DNA from: Tumebacillus flagellatus
GTDB lineage: Bacteria > Bacillota > Bacilli > Tumebacillales > Tumebacillaceae
Length of the DNA stretch: 64,000 nucleotides
Assembly: GCF_000714935.1 (NCBI RefSeq)
Contig: NZ_JMIR01000014.1
Location: 1 to 64,000 of the forward strand
Reading direction: 5' to 3'
In this document: one piece after another, positions 20,078-27,139 of the stretch
Layout: each line of letters starts with the position of its first letter
How positions within the stretch are numbered: the stretch's first letter is position 1
The notes under the pieces: generated by a model
What the model saw: only the letters and a program-made list of their open reading frames with translations
Database searches by the model: none
Told to the model about the DNA's origin: nothing
Translations under genes and position numbers: made by a program

Positions 20078-20182
20078 ATGAACCCCTACCTCTATTCCTA
20101 TATCGGAATCGCCGTCTCCGTCGTCGTGCTCGTCGGCCTCACCGTCTGGTGGACGTATTCCAAGTACAAACGCAAAGCGTAA
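20078..20182 (+). CDS. 34-residue single-pass membrane microprotein at the end of the ger operon
   Basis: A short ORF begins with GAAGGAGG eight nt before ATG 20078 and encodes a protein with a short polar N-terminus, one hydrophobic segment (residues about 9-25, rich in V, L and I) and a basic tail YSKYKRKA. It lies between gerC and the operon terminator, 77 nt after gerC. Some Bacillus ger operons carry a small D subunit, but those are longer with two membrane segments, so equivalence is only a suggestion. I do not recognise the family. Confidence 0.7.
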   Translation: MNPYLYSYIGIAVSVVVLVGLTVWWTYSKYKRKA

Positions 20183-20183
20183 G

Positions 20184-20219
20184 AAAAAACCGCCCTCTCC
20201 CCGGAGACAGGCGGTTTTT
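20184..20219. terminator. Bidirectional terminator between the ger operon and a small minus-strand ORF
   Basis: AAAAACCGCC / GGCGGTTTTT stem with an inner CTCTCCCCGGAGA part and T-runs on both strands. Confidence 0.85.
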
Positions 20220-20256
20220 CCCGTAGACTAGCCGGTAGTCGAGAGCCTCACGCGCT

Positions 20257-20349
20257 CTACCACAGCCAATGCCCGACACGGCTCCAAAAAGACTCAATGT
20301 CGCGGACGGCAAACTCTTGCACTTTGGTCACCCAAAATTCATGATACAT
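20257..20349 (-). CDS. 30-residue small ORF of unknown function
   Basis: ATG at 20349 is preceded by GGAGGG at seven nt. The protein has alternating aromatic and charged residues (starts MYHEFWVTK, ends SRVGHWLW; four tryptophans), suggesting an amphipathic helix that may lie on a membrane. It stands alone between the terminator of the next gene and the bidirectional ger terminator. No family recognised. The strong ribosome site and its own terminator are the main reasons to believe it is a gene. Confidence 0.5.
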   Translation of the reverse strand: MYHEFWVTKVQEFAVRDIESFWSRVGHWLW

Positions 20350-20438
20350 CTTCTGACTTCCCTCCAATATCTCTCTGAACTCACGCTCACAGGATATTGT
20401 CGAAACGTCGCAGATGTGCAAGAAAAATAAAAACAAAT

Positions 20439-20473
20439 AAAAAAGCCCAGCTCTGCATTAAGAGAGCTAGGCT
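20439..20473 (-). terminator. Terminator after the small two-helix membrane gene
   Basis: Stem AGCCTAGCTCT / AGAGCTGGGCT with a T-run on the minus strand. Confidence 0.85.
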
Positions 20474-20501
20474 GCTTCCCCGACAGACGCCAAAAACCGC
20501 T

Positions 20502-20696
20502 CTAAGAGGCGTTGACGGTCGAAGAGACGTAGGCGCAGGCCAGCATGACGATCAGGGAGAGGAACATGAACCCTGCGAGGCCTTTTTTGCGTTGCTTGAT
20601 CATCGACAGCATCGTGAACAGAGAGAGCACTGCAAGCAGCACAAAGCACAGCGCGACGCTGTACGGGTGAAGGGTCATACCTTCGTGGAGCAACAT
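20502..20696 (-). CDS. Small two-helix membrane protein, unknown
   Basis: A 64-residue protein from ATG 20696, which has AGAGGTGA seven nt upstream. It has two hydrophobic segments (about residues 14-33 and 41-57) joined by a basic loop KQRKKG, as in several small Bacillales membrane proteins of unknown function. It has its own sigma-A promoter and terminator, so it is a single-gene unit. Function unknown. Confidence 0.75.
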   Translation of the reverse strand: MLLHEGMTLHPYSVALCFVLLAVLSLFTMLSMIKQRKKGLAGFMFLSLIVMLACAYVSSTVNAS

Positions 20697-20761
20697 GGAC
20701 GAGTCACCTCTTTTAGCATTCAACTGAAATCAGAACTATAAGACCGCACTACAACTATTTT

Positions 20762-20791
20762 ATTATAAAGAACAGGCACAGGTTGTGTCAA
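20762..20791 (-). promoter_or_regulatory. Sigma-A promoter of the small membrane gene
   Basis: Minus strand TTGACA (20786-20791), 18-nt spacer, TATAAT (20762-20767): perfect hexamers. Confidence 0.85.
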
Positions 20792-20812
20792 AACAGGAAA
20801 CATTATGCACGC

Positions 20813-20841
20813 AAAAAAGACACCCTGACGTACAGGGTGTC
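20813..20841 (-). terminator. Terminator after yabR
   Basis: Stem GACACCCTG / CAGGGTGTC with TTTTTT on the minus strand. Confidence 0.9.
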
Positions 20842-20856
20842 TCGGTATCACAACGA

Positions 20857-21351
20857 TTAGCTGCGACGGCCGCCACGGCCTCCGCGCTTGGACTCGTTGC
20901 GTTTAAGGGCAGACAGACGGTCTTCACTTTCTTTGAGAAAACGGGTCAACTTGTCTTCGAATTGCATCGGGCGTTCCGGACGATTGCCGCCGCGTCCGCC
21001 GCGATTGCCGCCGCCGCCCATCGGACGGTTGCCGCGCGGTCCGCCGCCACCGCCGCCCATCGGACGGTCTTCACGCGGACGGAATTCACGCTTCGGGGCT
21101 TCTTGGCCCGGAACCGGATCCTTCGCTTGGCGGATGGAGAGGCCGATCTTGCCATCCTTATCGACGTTGATTACTTTGACGGTCACTTCGTCATTGACTT
21201 TGAGATGATCGTTGATGTCCTTGACATACGTGTCCGCGATTTCGGAGATGTGAACCAGACCCGTCACGTTACCCGGAAGCAACACGAATGCACCAAAATG
21301 AGTGATGCCGGTTACCTTCCCTTGCAGTTTGCTGCCCAATTCAATGGCCAT
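20857..21351 (-). CDS. yabR: S1-domain RNA-binding protein YabR with a glycine/arginine-rich tail
   Basis: The N-terminal 75 residues are one S1 RNA-binding domain (GSKLQGKVTGITHFGAFVLLPG, LVHISEIAD, KIGLSIRQAKD). The rest is a low-complexity region with poly-glycine and RGG/RGN repeats (about residues 95-128), then a helix EDKLTRFLKESEDRLSALKRN and a GGRGGRR end. YabR of Bacillus subtilis has a similar frame with a shorter glycine-poor linker; the glycine block here is extended. It follows divIC and has its own promoter. Confidence 0.9.
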   Translation of the reverse strand: MAIELGSKLQGKVTGITHFGAFVLLPGNVTGLVHISEIADTYVKDINDHLKVNDEVTVKVINVDKDGKIGLSIRQAKDPVPGQEAPKREFRPREDRPMGGGGGGPRGNRPMGGGGNRGGRGGNRPERPMQFEDKLTRFLKESEDRLSALKRNESKRGGRGGRRS

Positions 21352-21398
21352 GTAGAAAAAGCTCCTCCTTAAGGATTAACGAACGTATTTCTAAACAA

Positions 21399-21427
21399 AT
21401 TATACAGAGAGACGGGGAAAAAGACAA
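21399..21427 (-). promoter_or_regulatory. Sigma-A promoter of yabR
   Basis: Minus strand TTGTCT (21422-21427), 17-nt spacer, TATAAT (21399-21404), in the divIC-yabR gap. Confidence 0.7.
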
Positions 21428-21436
21428 GAAGCGCGC

Positions 21437-21820
21437 TTACGGTTTGGGCGCTTCTTGCTTCGGTTCTACAAATAAAGTTTCCCCGTCTTTCGCCATCATA
21501 AACTTGCTGCGGGCGAGCTGGGCGATGTACTCCGGGTCTTGCAGCAGTTTCACGCGGTCTTGCAAATCGCTGTTGGACTGCCGAACTTGCGCCATCTCCT
21601 TCGTCAGCGCCGTCTGCTGTTCATCCAATCGCTTCAAATCCGGCGATTGAACAAAGAAAAACACATACGCCGCCCACGAAACCATCCCGATCAACAAGAT
21701 CCGGCGCGGTTTCCAACGGAGCTTGCCCGCGGGTTTGCGAGTCGCGGCAGGGCGGGGTGCCGCCGCCGCGGTCTCCTGTTCGTTTTGCATGCTGTATACC
21801 TGGGTGCGTCCCTGTTTCAT
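21437..21820 (-). CDS. divIC: Cell-division protein DivIC (FtsB family)
   Basis: A bitopic division protein that acts with DivIB and FtsL at the septum. The 127-residue product has a basic, alanine/proline-rich cytoplasmic N-terminus, one membrane segment (ILLIGMVSWAAYVFFF, about residues 41-56) and an extracellular coiled coil (LDEQQTALTKEMAQVRQSNSDLQDRVKLL). It lies between yabQ and yabR as in Bacillus. The start has only a weak ribosome site; an ATG at codon 11 is the alternative. Confidence 0.9.
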   Translation of the reverse strand: MKQGRTQVYSMQNEQETAAAAPRPAATRKPAGKLRWKPRRILLIGMVSWAAYVFFFVQSPDLKRLDEQQTALTKEMAQVRQSNSDLQDRVKLLQDPEYIAQLARSKFMMAKDGETLFVEPKQEAPKP

Positions 21821-21842
21821 AAGTCCTGCTGCGCCTCCCGTT

Positions 21843-22490
21843 CTATTTCTTCTTGGATTCGTCGTCCTCGTCTTCTTGGTCGACTAACCAATTCGCCACC
21901 TTCTTCAGAAATCCTTTCCATTTCTGACGGGCGCGTTCGAAAAATCTCTGAACGGGTTTGAACACCGGCTCGATCAACGGCTGGATCGTCCAGCGGTAGA
22001 ACTTGCGTCCGCTCCACTCCAGCGCCGAGAGCAGCGGACCGAACGGCCAGAGGATGACGCGCTCCAGCACTTTGGCGAGACGGTCGATGCCGCGTATGAC
22101 ACCCTGCACCAGCGACCACAGCCAGAGCAGCGGCGTGATGACGGTGAGAAACAGGAAGCGGCCGATCACTTTCAGGATATAGGTGATCGTCTTGATCACG
22201 CCGACGGTGGAGCCGACGACGATTTTGCGCAGCAGCAGGCGGTAGAGACCCAAACCGATCAGCATCACCAAAAACACGTACAGCCGCACGTCGCCGTCGT
22301 TCGCCCAATGAATCGCCCAGAGCACGAGCAACAGCGCGAAGATCCAAAACGCAAAGTCGAGGATCGGGCCCAAGAAGCGCAGGTACTTCCACTCTTTGAG
22401 CACGGTGCGGTACACGTCATAAGCGGCACCGAGCACGGCGCCGCTGGTACTCATCGCGAAGACGGTCAGATACTGCGTCCAGAGGTTCAT
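21843..22490 (-). CDS. yabQ: Spore cortex biosynthesis protein YabQ
   Basis: A membrane protein required for spore cortex formation in Bacillus subtilis. The first 110 residues hold three or four membrane segments with the family start TQYLTVFAMSTSGAVLGAAYDVYR. The C-terminal half is amphipathic with many tryptophans and ends in an acidic/lysine tail. 215 residues. It follows yabP by 12 nt with GGAGGG close to the start, and is presumably transcribed with it in the mother cell. Confidence 0.9.
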   Translation of the reverse strand: MNLWTQYLTVFAMSTSGAVLGAAYDVYRTVLKEWKYLRFLGPILDFAFWIFALLLVLWAIHWANDGDVRLYVFLVMLIGLGLYRLLLRKIVVGSTVGVIKTITYILKVIGRFLFLTVITPLLWLWSLVQGVIRGIDRLAKVLERVILWPFGPLLSALEWSGRKFYRWTIQPLIEPVFKPVQRFFERARQKWKGFLKKVANWLVDQEDEDDESKKK

Positions 22491-22502
22491 CGAACCCTCC
22501 CC

Positions 22503-22811
22503 CTAGCGGAACAGTTTGCTGAAAAACCCCTTGGCCTTCTCCGCCGGCGTCACGCCTTCGTCAAAGTAGCCGATGTCGTAGATCAGCCCTTCGATCGCGA
22601 CAAAGCCGTTTTCCAAGTTCAGCGTTTTGATATGCAAGTTTTCGCCGCGCACCGCCACGAACCCGTATTGGGTCGCCAGCACGAACTCGTGCGCGTCGAA
22701 ACTCTCGACATTCAGGACCCCGTTCACTTCCAGGCTCTGCCGGTTGCGAAGGACCAGCTCGTGTTGCTGATAGAGTTTGTTTCGAGGGTTGTTGCGTTCT
22801 TCTGCCATCAT
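22503..22811 (-). CDS. yabP: Sporulation protein YabP
   Basis: A small YabP/YqfC-family protein involved in sporulation. The 102-residue product has the family core HELVLRNRQSLEVNGVLNVESFDAHEFVLATQYGFVAVRGENLHIK and GLIYDIGYFDE. The start MMAEER at 22811 has GGGGAGG six nt upstream. It is followed by yabQ at 12 nt. A terminator separates it from rqcP. Confidence 0.92.
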   Translation of the reverse strand: MMAEERNNPRNKLYQQHELVLRNRQSLEVNGVLNVESFDAHEFVLATQYGFVAVRGENLHIKTLNLENGFVAIEGLIYDIGYFDEGVTPAEKAKGFFSKLFR

Positions 22812-22863
22812 TCCAATCCTCCCCACAGGCTCTTGATATGTACAAGATATGGCCCGGACAACC

Positions 22864-22895
22864 AAAAAAGACCAAGCCCGTGAGAGGCTTGGTCT
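22864..22895 (-). terminator. Terminator after rqcP
   Basis: Stem AGACCAAGCC / GGCTTGGTCT with TTTTTT on the minus strand. Confidence 0.85.
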
Positions 22896-22916
22896 CTTTT
22901 CTCGTACGTTTATTCG

Positions 22917-23207
22917 TTAGTCTTCGTCGTCGACGAATTCCGGTTCCACAACTTCGCGGCGGGTTTCGGAAACGATCGTATACATCTGCGCCGCCAGGTC
23001 TTTCTTGGCCGACTCTTGCAGCATTTCCACGCGGGCTTCCACGATCTTCTGCCCGAACGTAATCGTCAGGAGGTCGCCGACGCCAACCGAAGTGCTCGCT
23101 TTGGCCGGACGCCCGTTGAGGGTGATGCGCCCTTGGTCGCAGACTTCCTTCGCCAAGGTGCGCCGCTTGATGAGACGCGACACCTTGAGGTATTTATCGA
23201 GACGCAT
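22917..23207 (-). CDS. rqcP: S4-domain protein RqcP (YabO/Hsp15 family)
   Basis: RqcP binds the 50S subunit and helps RqcH add alanine tails to stalled nascent chains. The 96-residue product is mainly an S4 RNA-binding domain (RLDKYLKVSRLIKRRTLAKEVCDQGRITLNGRPAKAS) with an acidic tail. Its start is three nt past the hup stop with no strong ribosome site, so it probably depends on translation of hup. Confidence 0.93.
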   Translation of the reverse strand: MRLDKYLKVSRLIKRRTLAKEVCDQGRITLNGRPAKASTSVGVGDLLTITFGQKIVEARVEMLQESAKKDLAAQMYTIVSETRREVVEPEFVDDED

Positions 23208-23210
23208 GTC

Positions 23211-23483
23211 TTACTTCGTCGCTTCTTTCAGCTTGTTGCCCGGTTTGAACGCCGGAATGACCGATTCCGGGATCGTGATCTCTTCGCCGGTTTTCGGGTT
23301 GCGGCCGGAACGTGCGGCGCGCTTGCGGGTTTCGAAGGTGCCAAAGCCGATCAGTTGAACTTTGTCGCCGGACTTGAGCGCCTCTTCGATGGTGTCGAGC
23401 AAGCTGTTAACCGCGAGTTCCGCGTCTTTTTTCTTCAGGCCGGATTTTTCCGATACAGCCGCGATGAGTTCCACTTTGTTCAT
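23211..23483 (-). CDS. hup: HU family DNA-binding protein
   Basis: A histone-like dimeric protein that bends DNA. 90 residues with the full HU pattern: MNKVELIAAVSEKSGLKKKDAE, GFGTFETRKRAARSGRNPKTGE (DNA-binding arm), FKPGNKLKEA. ATG 23483 is used; the longer frame has no ribosome site. HU lying between mazG and rqcP is a common variation in Bacillales. It is cotranscribed with rqcP. Confidence 0.95.
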   Translation of the reverse strand: MNKVELIAAVSEKSGLKKKDAELAVNSLLDTIEEALKSGDKVQLIGFGTFETRKRAARSGRNPKTGEEITIPESVIPAFKPGNKLKEATK

Positions 23484-23581
23484 GGTACGTATGTGCCCCT
23501 TTCGCAATTACACTCATGGTATATGGCAGATGAATCACGTTGTGAATTCCATGTCTCTCGGGAAATTCCTGCCACCGTTCG

Positions 23582-25054
23582 TTATTTTCCGTGTTTTTTT
23601 GCCTCGTTCCAGAGTGCGTCCATTTCTTCCAAGGTGCTTTCTTGCGGGGTTTTTCCTGCTTGTCGCAGCGCGTCTTCGATATAGGCAAACCGTTCGCGGA
23701 ACTTGCGGTTGGTCCGCGCGAGGGCTTCTTCCGGGTCGACTTTCAGGAAACGCGCCACGTTGACCAGCGCGAACAGCAAATCTCCGAGTTCGCCGGCTTG
23801 GTCGTCGGTCGTCTCTTGTAATTCAGTTATTTCTTCTTTGACCTTTTGGTATACCTGCGAGAGATCCTCCCAGTCAAAACCTGCTCCGGCGGCTTTCTTT
23901 TGAATCTTGTACGCCATCGCAATCGCTGGTAGAGAGGCGGGCACGGAGTCGAGGAGGTGCTCGACGACTTCGCCCTTGTCCGCTTTTTCCTGCGCTTTGA
24001 TGTCCGCCCAGTTGGCGACGACGTCCTCGGCGGTTTCCGCTTCCGCCGCGGCGAATACGTGCGGATGGCGGCGGATCATTTTTTCGCTGGCGAGGCGGAT
24101 CACTTCGTGGATGTCAAACGTGCCTTCTTCGCTGCCGATTTGCGCGTGCAGGACGATCTGCAAGAGCAGGTCGCCCAGTTCGTCCGCGAGATCGAACGGG
24201 TCGTCGCGGTCGATGGCGTCGGCGACTTCGTACGCTTCTTCCAGCACGTATTGGCGGAGCGTCTGGTGCGTTTGCTTCAAGTCCCACGGGCAACCGGTTT
24301 CCGGATGGCGGAGTGCTGCGATGATGTCGACGAACTGCCAGAGTTGGGAGTTGATCACTTTTTCTTCGAGAGTCGCCGGGAGATAGACGGTGGTGAGGTG
24401 GTCGATCCAATCCAAGCGGTCGATTTCGTAGAGCGGCAGCGTTTCCACGCGCTCCATCCCCTCCACGCCGACCGCGCGGGCGACGGTGACCGGATAATCG
24501 TCCGGGTATTGGGTCATCAGCGTGAGTTTGACGTCGCTTGCCACGTCGCGGGAGTAGACTTGCGCGATGACGGTGTGCAGGCTCGGGTTCAACTGGCGCG
24601 ACAGCAGCGCCGTGCCGTCGAGGAACAGCAGCCCGTCGGTCGGGTCGACGCCGACGTTCACGAGCAGATCGTCGAGGAACGAGTGGCCGGGGCCGATGAC
24701 GATTTCCACGCCGTGAAGTTTTGCTTGTTGGCGCAGGTTTTGCACGGTGATTTCCGCGACGCCGGGGTGTCCGGGGACGGCGTAGACGATCTGTCCGTGC
24801 TGCTTGGCTTGGTCAAACAGATGATCCGCGATGTTCTGGTAGACTTCGGCGAATTCATCCGCCGCTTCGTAGAAGGAATCAAGCGCAACAAAGACGATCC
24901 CTTTGGCTTCGAGATCGTCCACGACCGGATGGCGTTGTGTGCGCAGAAAAATCGCGCCGCCCGCCGCTTGTTGCGTTTCGAGAATTTGAAAGGAGCCGAG
25001 CGGAAGCCCGGTCCAAGAACCGGGCCCGAGGCCCACGATGGTGATTTGTGCCAT
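23582..25054 (-). CDS. mazG: Fused tetrapyrrole-methylase-like / MazG nucleotide pyrophosphohydrolase
   Basis: A two-part protein like Bacillus YabN. Residues about 1-220 are a SAM-dependent tetrapyrrole methylase-type fold (ITIVGLGPGSWTGLPLG; YAVPGHPGVAE). Residues about 225-490 are two MazG modules with EExxE and ExxD metal motifs (EEAYEVADAI...ELGDLLLQI; KEEITELQE...ELGDLLFALV), which hydrolyse NTPs to NMP and pyrophosphate. 490 residues. 50 nt downstream of yabM, probably one transcript. Confidence 0.95.
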   Translation of the reverse strand: MAQITIVGLGPGSWTGLPLGSFQILETQQAAGGAIFLRTQRHPVVDDLEAKGIVFVALDSFYEAADEFAEVYQNIADHLFDQAKQHGQIVYAVPGHPGVAEITVQNLRQQAKLHGVEIVIGPGHSFLDDLLVNVGVDPTDGLLFLDGTALLSRQLNPSLHTVIAQVYSRDVASDVKLTLMTQYPDDYPVTVARAVGVEGMERVETLPLYEIDRLDWIDHLTTVYLPATLEEKVINSQLWQFVDIIAALRHPETGCPWDLKQTHQTLRQYVLEEAYEVADAIDRDDPFDLADELGDLLLQIVLHAQIGSEEGTFDIHEVIRLASEKMIRRHPHVFAAAEAETAEDVVANWADIKAQEKADKGEVVEHLLDSVPASLPAIAMAYKIQKKAAGAGFDWEDLSQVYQKVKEEITELQETTDDQAGELGDLLFALVNVARFLKVDPEEALARTNRKFRERFAYIEDALRQAGKTPQESTLEEMDALWNEAKKHGK

Positions 25055-25104
25055 GTGTAGGGTTCACTCCAAGTCATGAAATCGGTATCCGCGACACCCG
25101 GCTG

Positions 25105-26727
25105 TCAGCGCAGCAAGCCGATGCGGGTGAAAAAGCCCGCCAGTTTCGGCCCGAACTTCGGCACCGCCGAGATGTCGGAGCGCGTGACGGAGCCGGTGAC
25201 CATCAGCGCGATGAGGTAGATGAGCGCGGCGGCTCCGATCGCGGTAAACGCGGTGAGCGCCGCAAGCAGGCGGCCGTCTTGCGTGATCGCACGCAACGCG
25301 GGCGCGAGATGTTCGACGACACCGTACGCCGCCACCGCGAGGAAGAACGTCGCAAACAGCGGGCGCAACAGCATCGTGCGCAAATCGAACACGACGCCGG
25401 TGTGCTTGTAGAGCGCGAGCAGATTCAGGAATGTCGCGATCAGGTAGGAAATCACGGTCGCGAGCGCCGCGCCGTTGATTCCTAGTATGGGTACGAGCAA
25501 GAAGTTAAATCCAAGCTTCGCAATCGCCCCCAGAAACAAGTTGCGAACGGGTATGTAGACGACGCCGACGCCTTGCAGAATCGCGGACGACGTGAGCTGG
25601 ATGCTGGAAAACAGCGTGGCGGCGGCGATGGCGATGATCGCTTGCGTGCCTTCGTTGTTTTTGAACAGCATGATGTCGATCGGTTCGGCGAGCAGGGCGA
25701 GTCCGACGGCGGACGGAAGCGCGACGAGCATCGTGAGACGCATCGCCATCTCCATGCGGTAGGAGACGAGGCGTTTGTCCCGCAGCGCGATCGCGGCGGA
25801 GATGGCCGGCATCAGAGCGGTGCCGATCGCCGAAGCGAACGTCGTCGGGAGCAGCATCAGCTTAAACGCGCGTCCGGTGAGCAGGCCGAACATTTCGGTG
25901 GCTTGTTCTTGCGAGAAGCCGCACTTTTTCAGCAGGTTGACGACGGTGATAACGTCGACGTTGTTCATCAGCGGCACGACCAGAGCGCCCAGCGAGACGG
26001 GGAGGGCGTACCAGCAGAGTTTTTTCACAACTGTCCATGTCGGTTGCGGAGCGATTTTGTTTTTGAAACGCGCGTCGTGGCGGAAGTAGTGGCGGCGGGT
26101 CCACGCGAACACGAGGATCGTGAGGAAGCCCGCCAATCCGCCGGTGAACGCGCCGAACGCCGCTCCGGCGGCGGCAAATTCTTCGCCGTAGCCCCATTGG
26201 AGGAGCAGGTAGGAGAGGACGAGGATCGTGCCGACGCGCACGAATTGCTCGACGAGCTGCGACGTGGCGGTGGGCTCCATGCGTTGCCAGCCTTGGAAGT
26301 ATCCGCGCACGGCCGACATCAGCGGGACGACGAGCAGAGCGGGCGCGATCATGCGAATGGCGTAGACGGAGTCGCGATCGCCGAACCAGTTTGCAAATTC
26401 ATCCGCGCCGAAGAAGAGCACGAGGAAGAACAGCACCCCCGTGATCGTGAGGAGGACGCTGGAGACGCGAAACACTTTTTTCGCGCCTGCGTAATCGCCG
26501 AGGGCGATGTGTTCGGCGACGAACTTGGACACGGCAACAGGAAAACCCGCCGTGGAGAGGATCAGCAGCGTGGAATAGATGGGATACGCCATCTGATAGA
26601 GCCCGATCCCCCGGTCGCCGATGATGTTTTGCAGAAAAATCGTATACACAGACCCGAGCAGCTTGGACACAATCCCGGCGATGCCCAGAATCAAAGCCCC
26701 GCGTAAGAACAAATTGCGCTCTGACAT
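25105..26727 (-). CDS. yabM: YabM, polysaccharide/lipid flippase of the MOP (SpoVB/MATE-like) family
   Basis: An integral membrane protein with about 14 hydrophobic segments; the N-terminal FLRGALILGIAGIVSKLLGSVYTIFLQN and DRGIGLYQMAYPIYSTLL are typical of SpoVB/YabM/MurJ-like flippases that move lipid-linked glycans. 540 residues from ATG 26727, which has GGGAGGG at eight nt; an ATG 21 codons earlier lacks a site. In Bacillus subtilis yabM follows spoVT; here an accessory block separates them. Confidence 0.93.
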   Translation of the reverse strand: MSERNLFLRGALILGIAGIVSKLLGSVYTIFLQNIIGDRGIGLYQMAYPIYSTLLILSTAGFPVAVSKFVAEHIALGDYAGAKKVFRVSSVLLTITGVLFFLVLFFGADEFANWFGDRDSVYAIRMIAPALLVVPLMSAVRGYFQGWQRMEPTATSQLVEQFVRVGTILVLSYLLLQWGYGEEFAAAGAAFGAFTGGLAGFLTILVFAWTRRHYFRHDARFKNKIAPQPTWTVVKKLCWYALPVSLGALVVPLMNNVDVITVVNLLKKCGFSQEQATEMFGLLTGRAFKLMLLPTTFASAIGTALMPAISAAIALRDKRLVSYRMEMAMRLTMLVALPSAVGLALLAEPIDIMLFKNNEGTQAIIAIAAATLFSSIQLTSSAILQGVGVVYIPVRNLFLGAIAKLGFNFLLVPILGINGAALATVISYLIATFLNLLALYKHTGVVFDLRTMLLRPLFATFFLAVAAYGVVEHLAPALRAITQDGRLLAALTAFTAIGAAALIYLIALMVTGSVTRSDISAVPKFGPKLAGFFTRIGLLR

Positions 26728-26802
26728 GTTCGTCCCTCCCAGTATACCATCTCTTCCCATCGTATGAGGACAGGCGCCGAGATAGGACAACCGACGGGGG
26801 AT

Positions 26803-26830
26803 AAAAAAAGAACCCTTGCGTAGGGTTCTT
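26803..26830 (-). terminator. Terminator of the TIR operon
   Basis: Perfect stem AAGAACCC / GGGTTCTT with a T-run on the minus strand, directly after the third gene. Confidence 0.9.
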
Positions 26831-26833
26831 AGC

Positions 26834-27139
26834 TTAAATGATCACTTCACTCAGATCGGCAGGGAAGGAGACCACAACGTCCGCCTTCATCTTGCCTTTA
26901 CGACGTCTTATGTGTTTGGAAGTTCGTTTGACCGTCACCTTCACCACATCATTGGAAGTATGTTTTAGAGGATCAGACGGAACCACAACAAAACCATTCA
27001 CACTTACGGCAGACGGTTTAATCTCGTAAACAAAAGTCTGAGTCGCAGAAGTGCGGGATAAAGAGAGGCGCTTGCTCATTCCCTTAGAACCGATTTTATA
27101 CGCTGTGGCCAGCAATCGTTTGCCTTGATGATCTCTCAT
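26834..27139 (-). CDS. Small basic protein, third gene of the TIR operon
   Basis: A 101-residue lysine/arginine-rich protein of unknown family. ATG 27139 has AAGGAGG about seven nt upstream and lies 44 nt inside the end of the preceding gene, so it is coupled to it. The middle is beta-prone (QTFVYEIKPSAVSVNGFVVVP; DVVKVTVKRTSKHIRRRKGKMK) with a very basic patch that could bind nucleic acid or a nucleotide. No signal peptide in this start choice. It ends four nt before the operon terminator. Base composition is AT-richer than the flanking genes. Confidence 0.7.
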   Translation of the reverse strand: MRDHQGKRLLATAYKIGSKGMSKRLSLSRTSATQTFVYEIKPSAVSVNGFVVVPSDPLKHTSNDVVKVTVKRTSKHIRRRKGKMKADVVVSFPADLSEVII

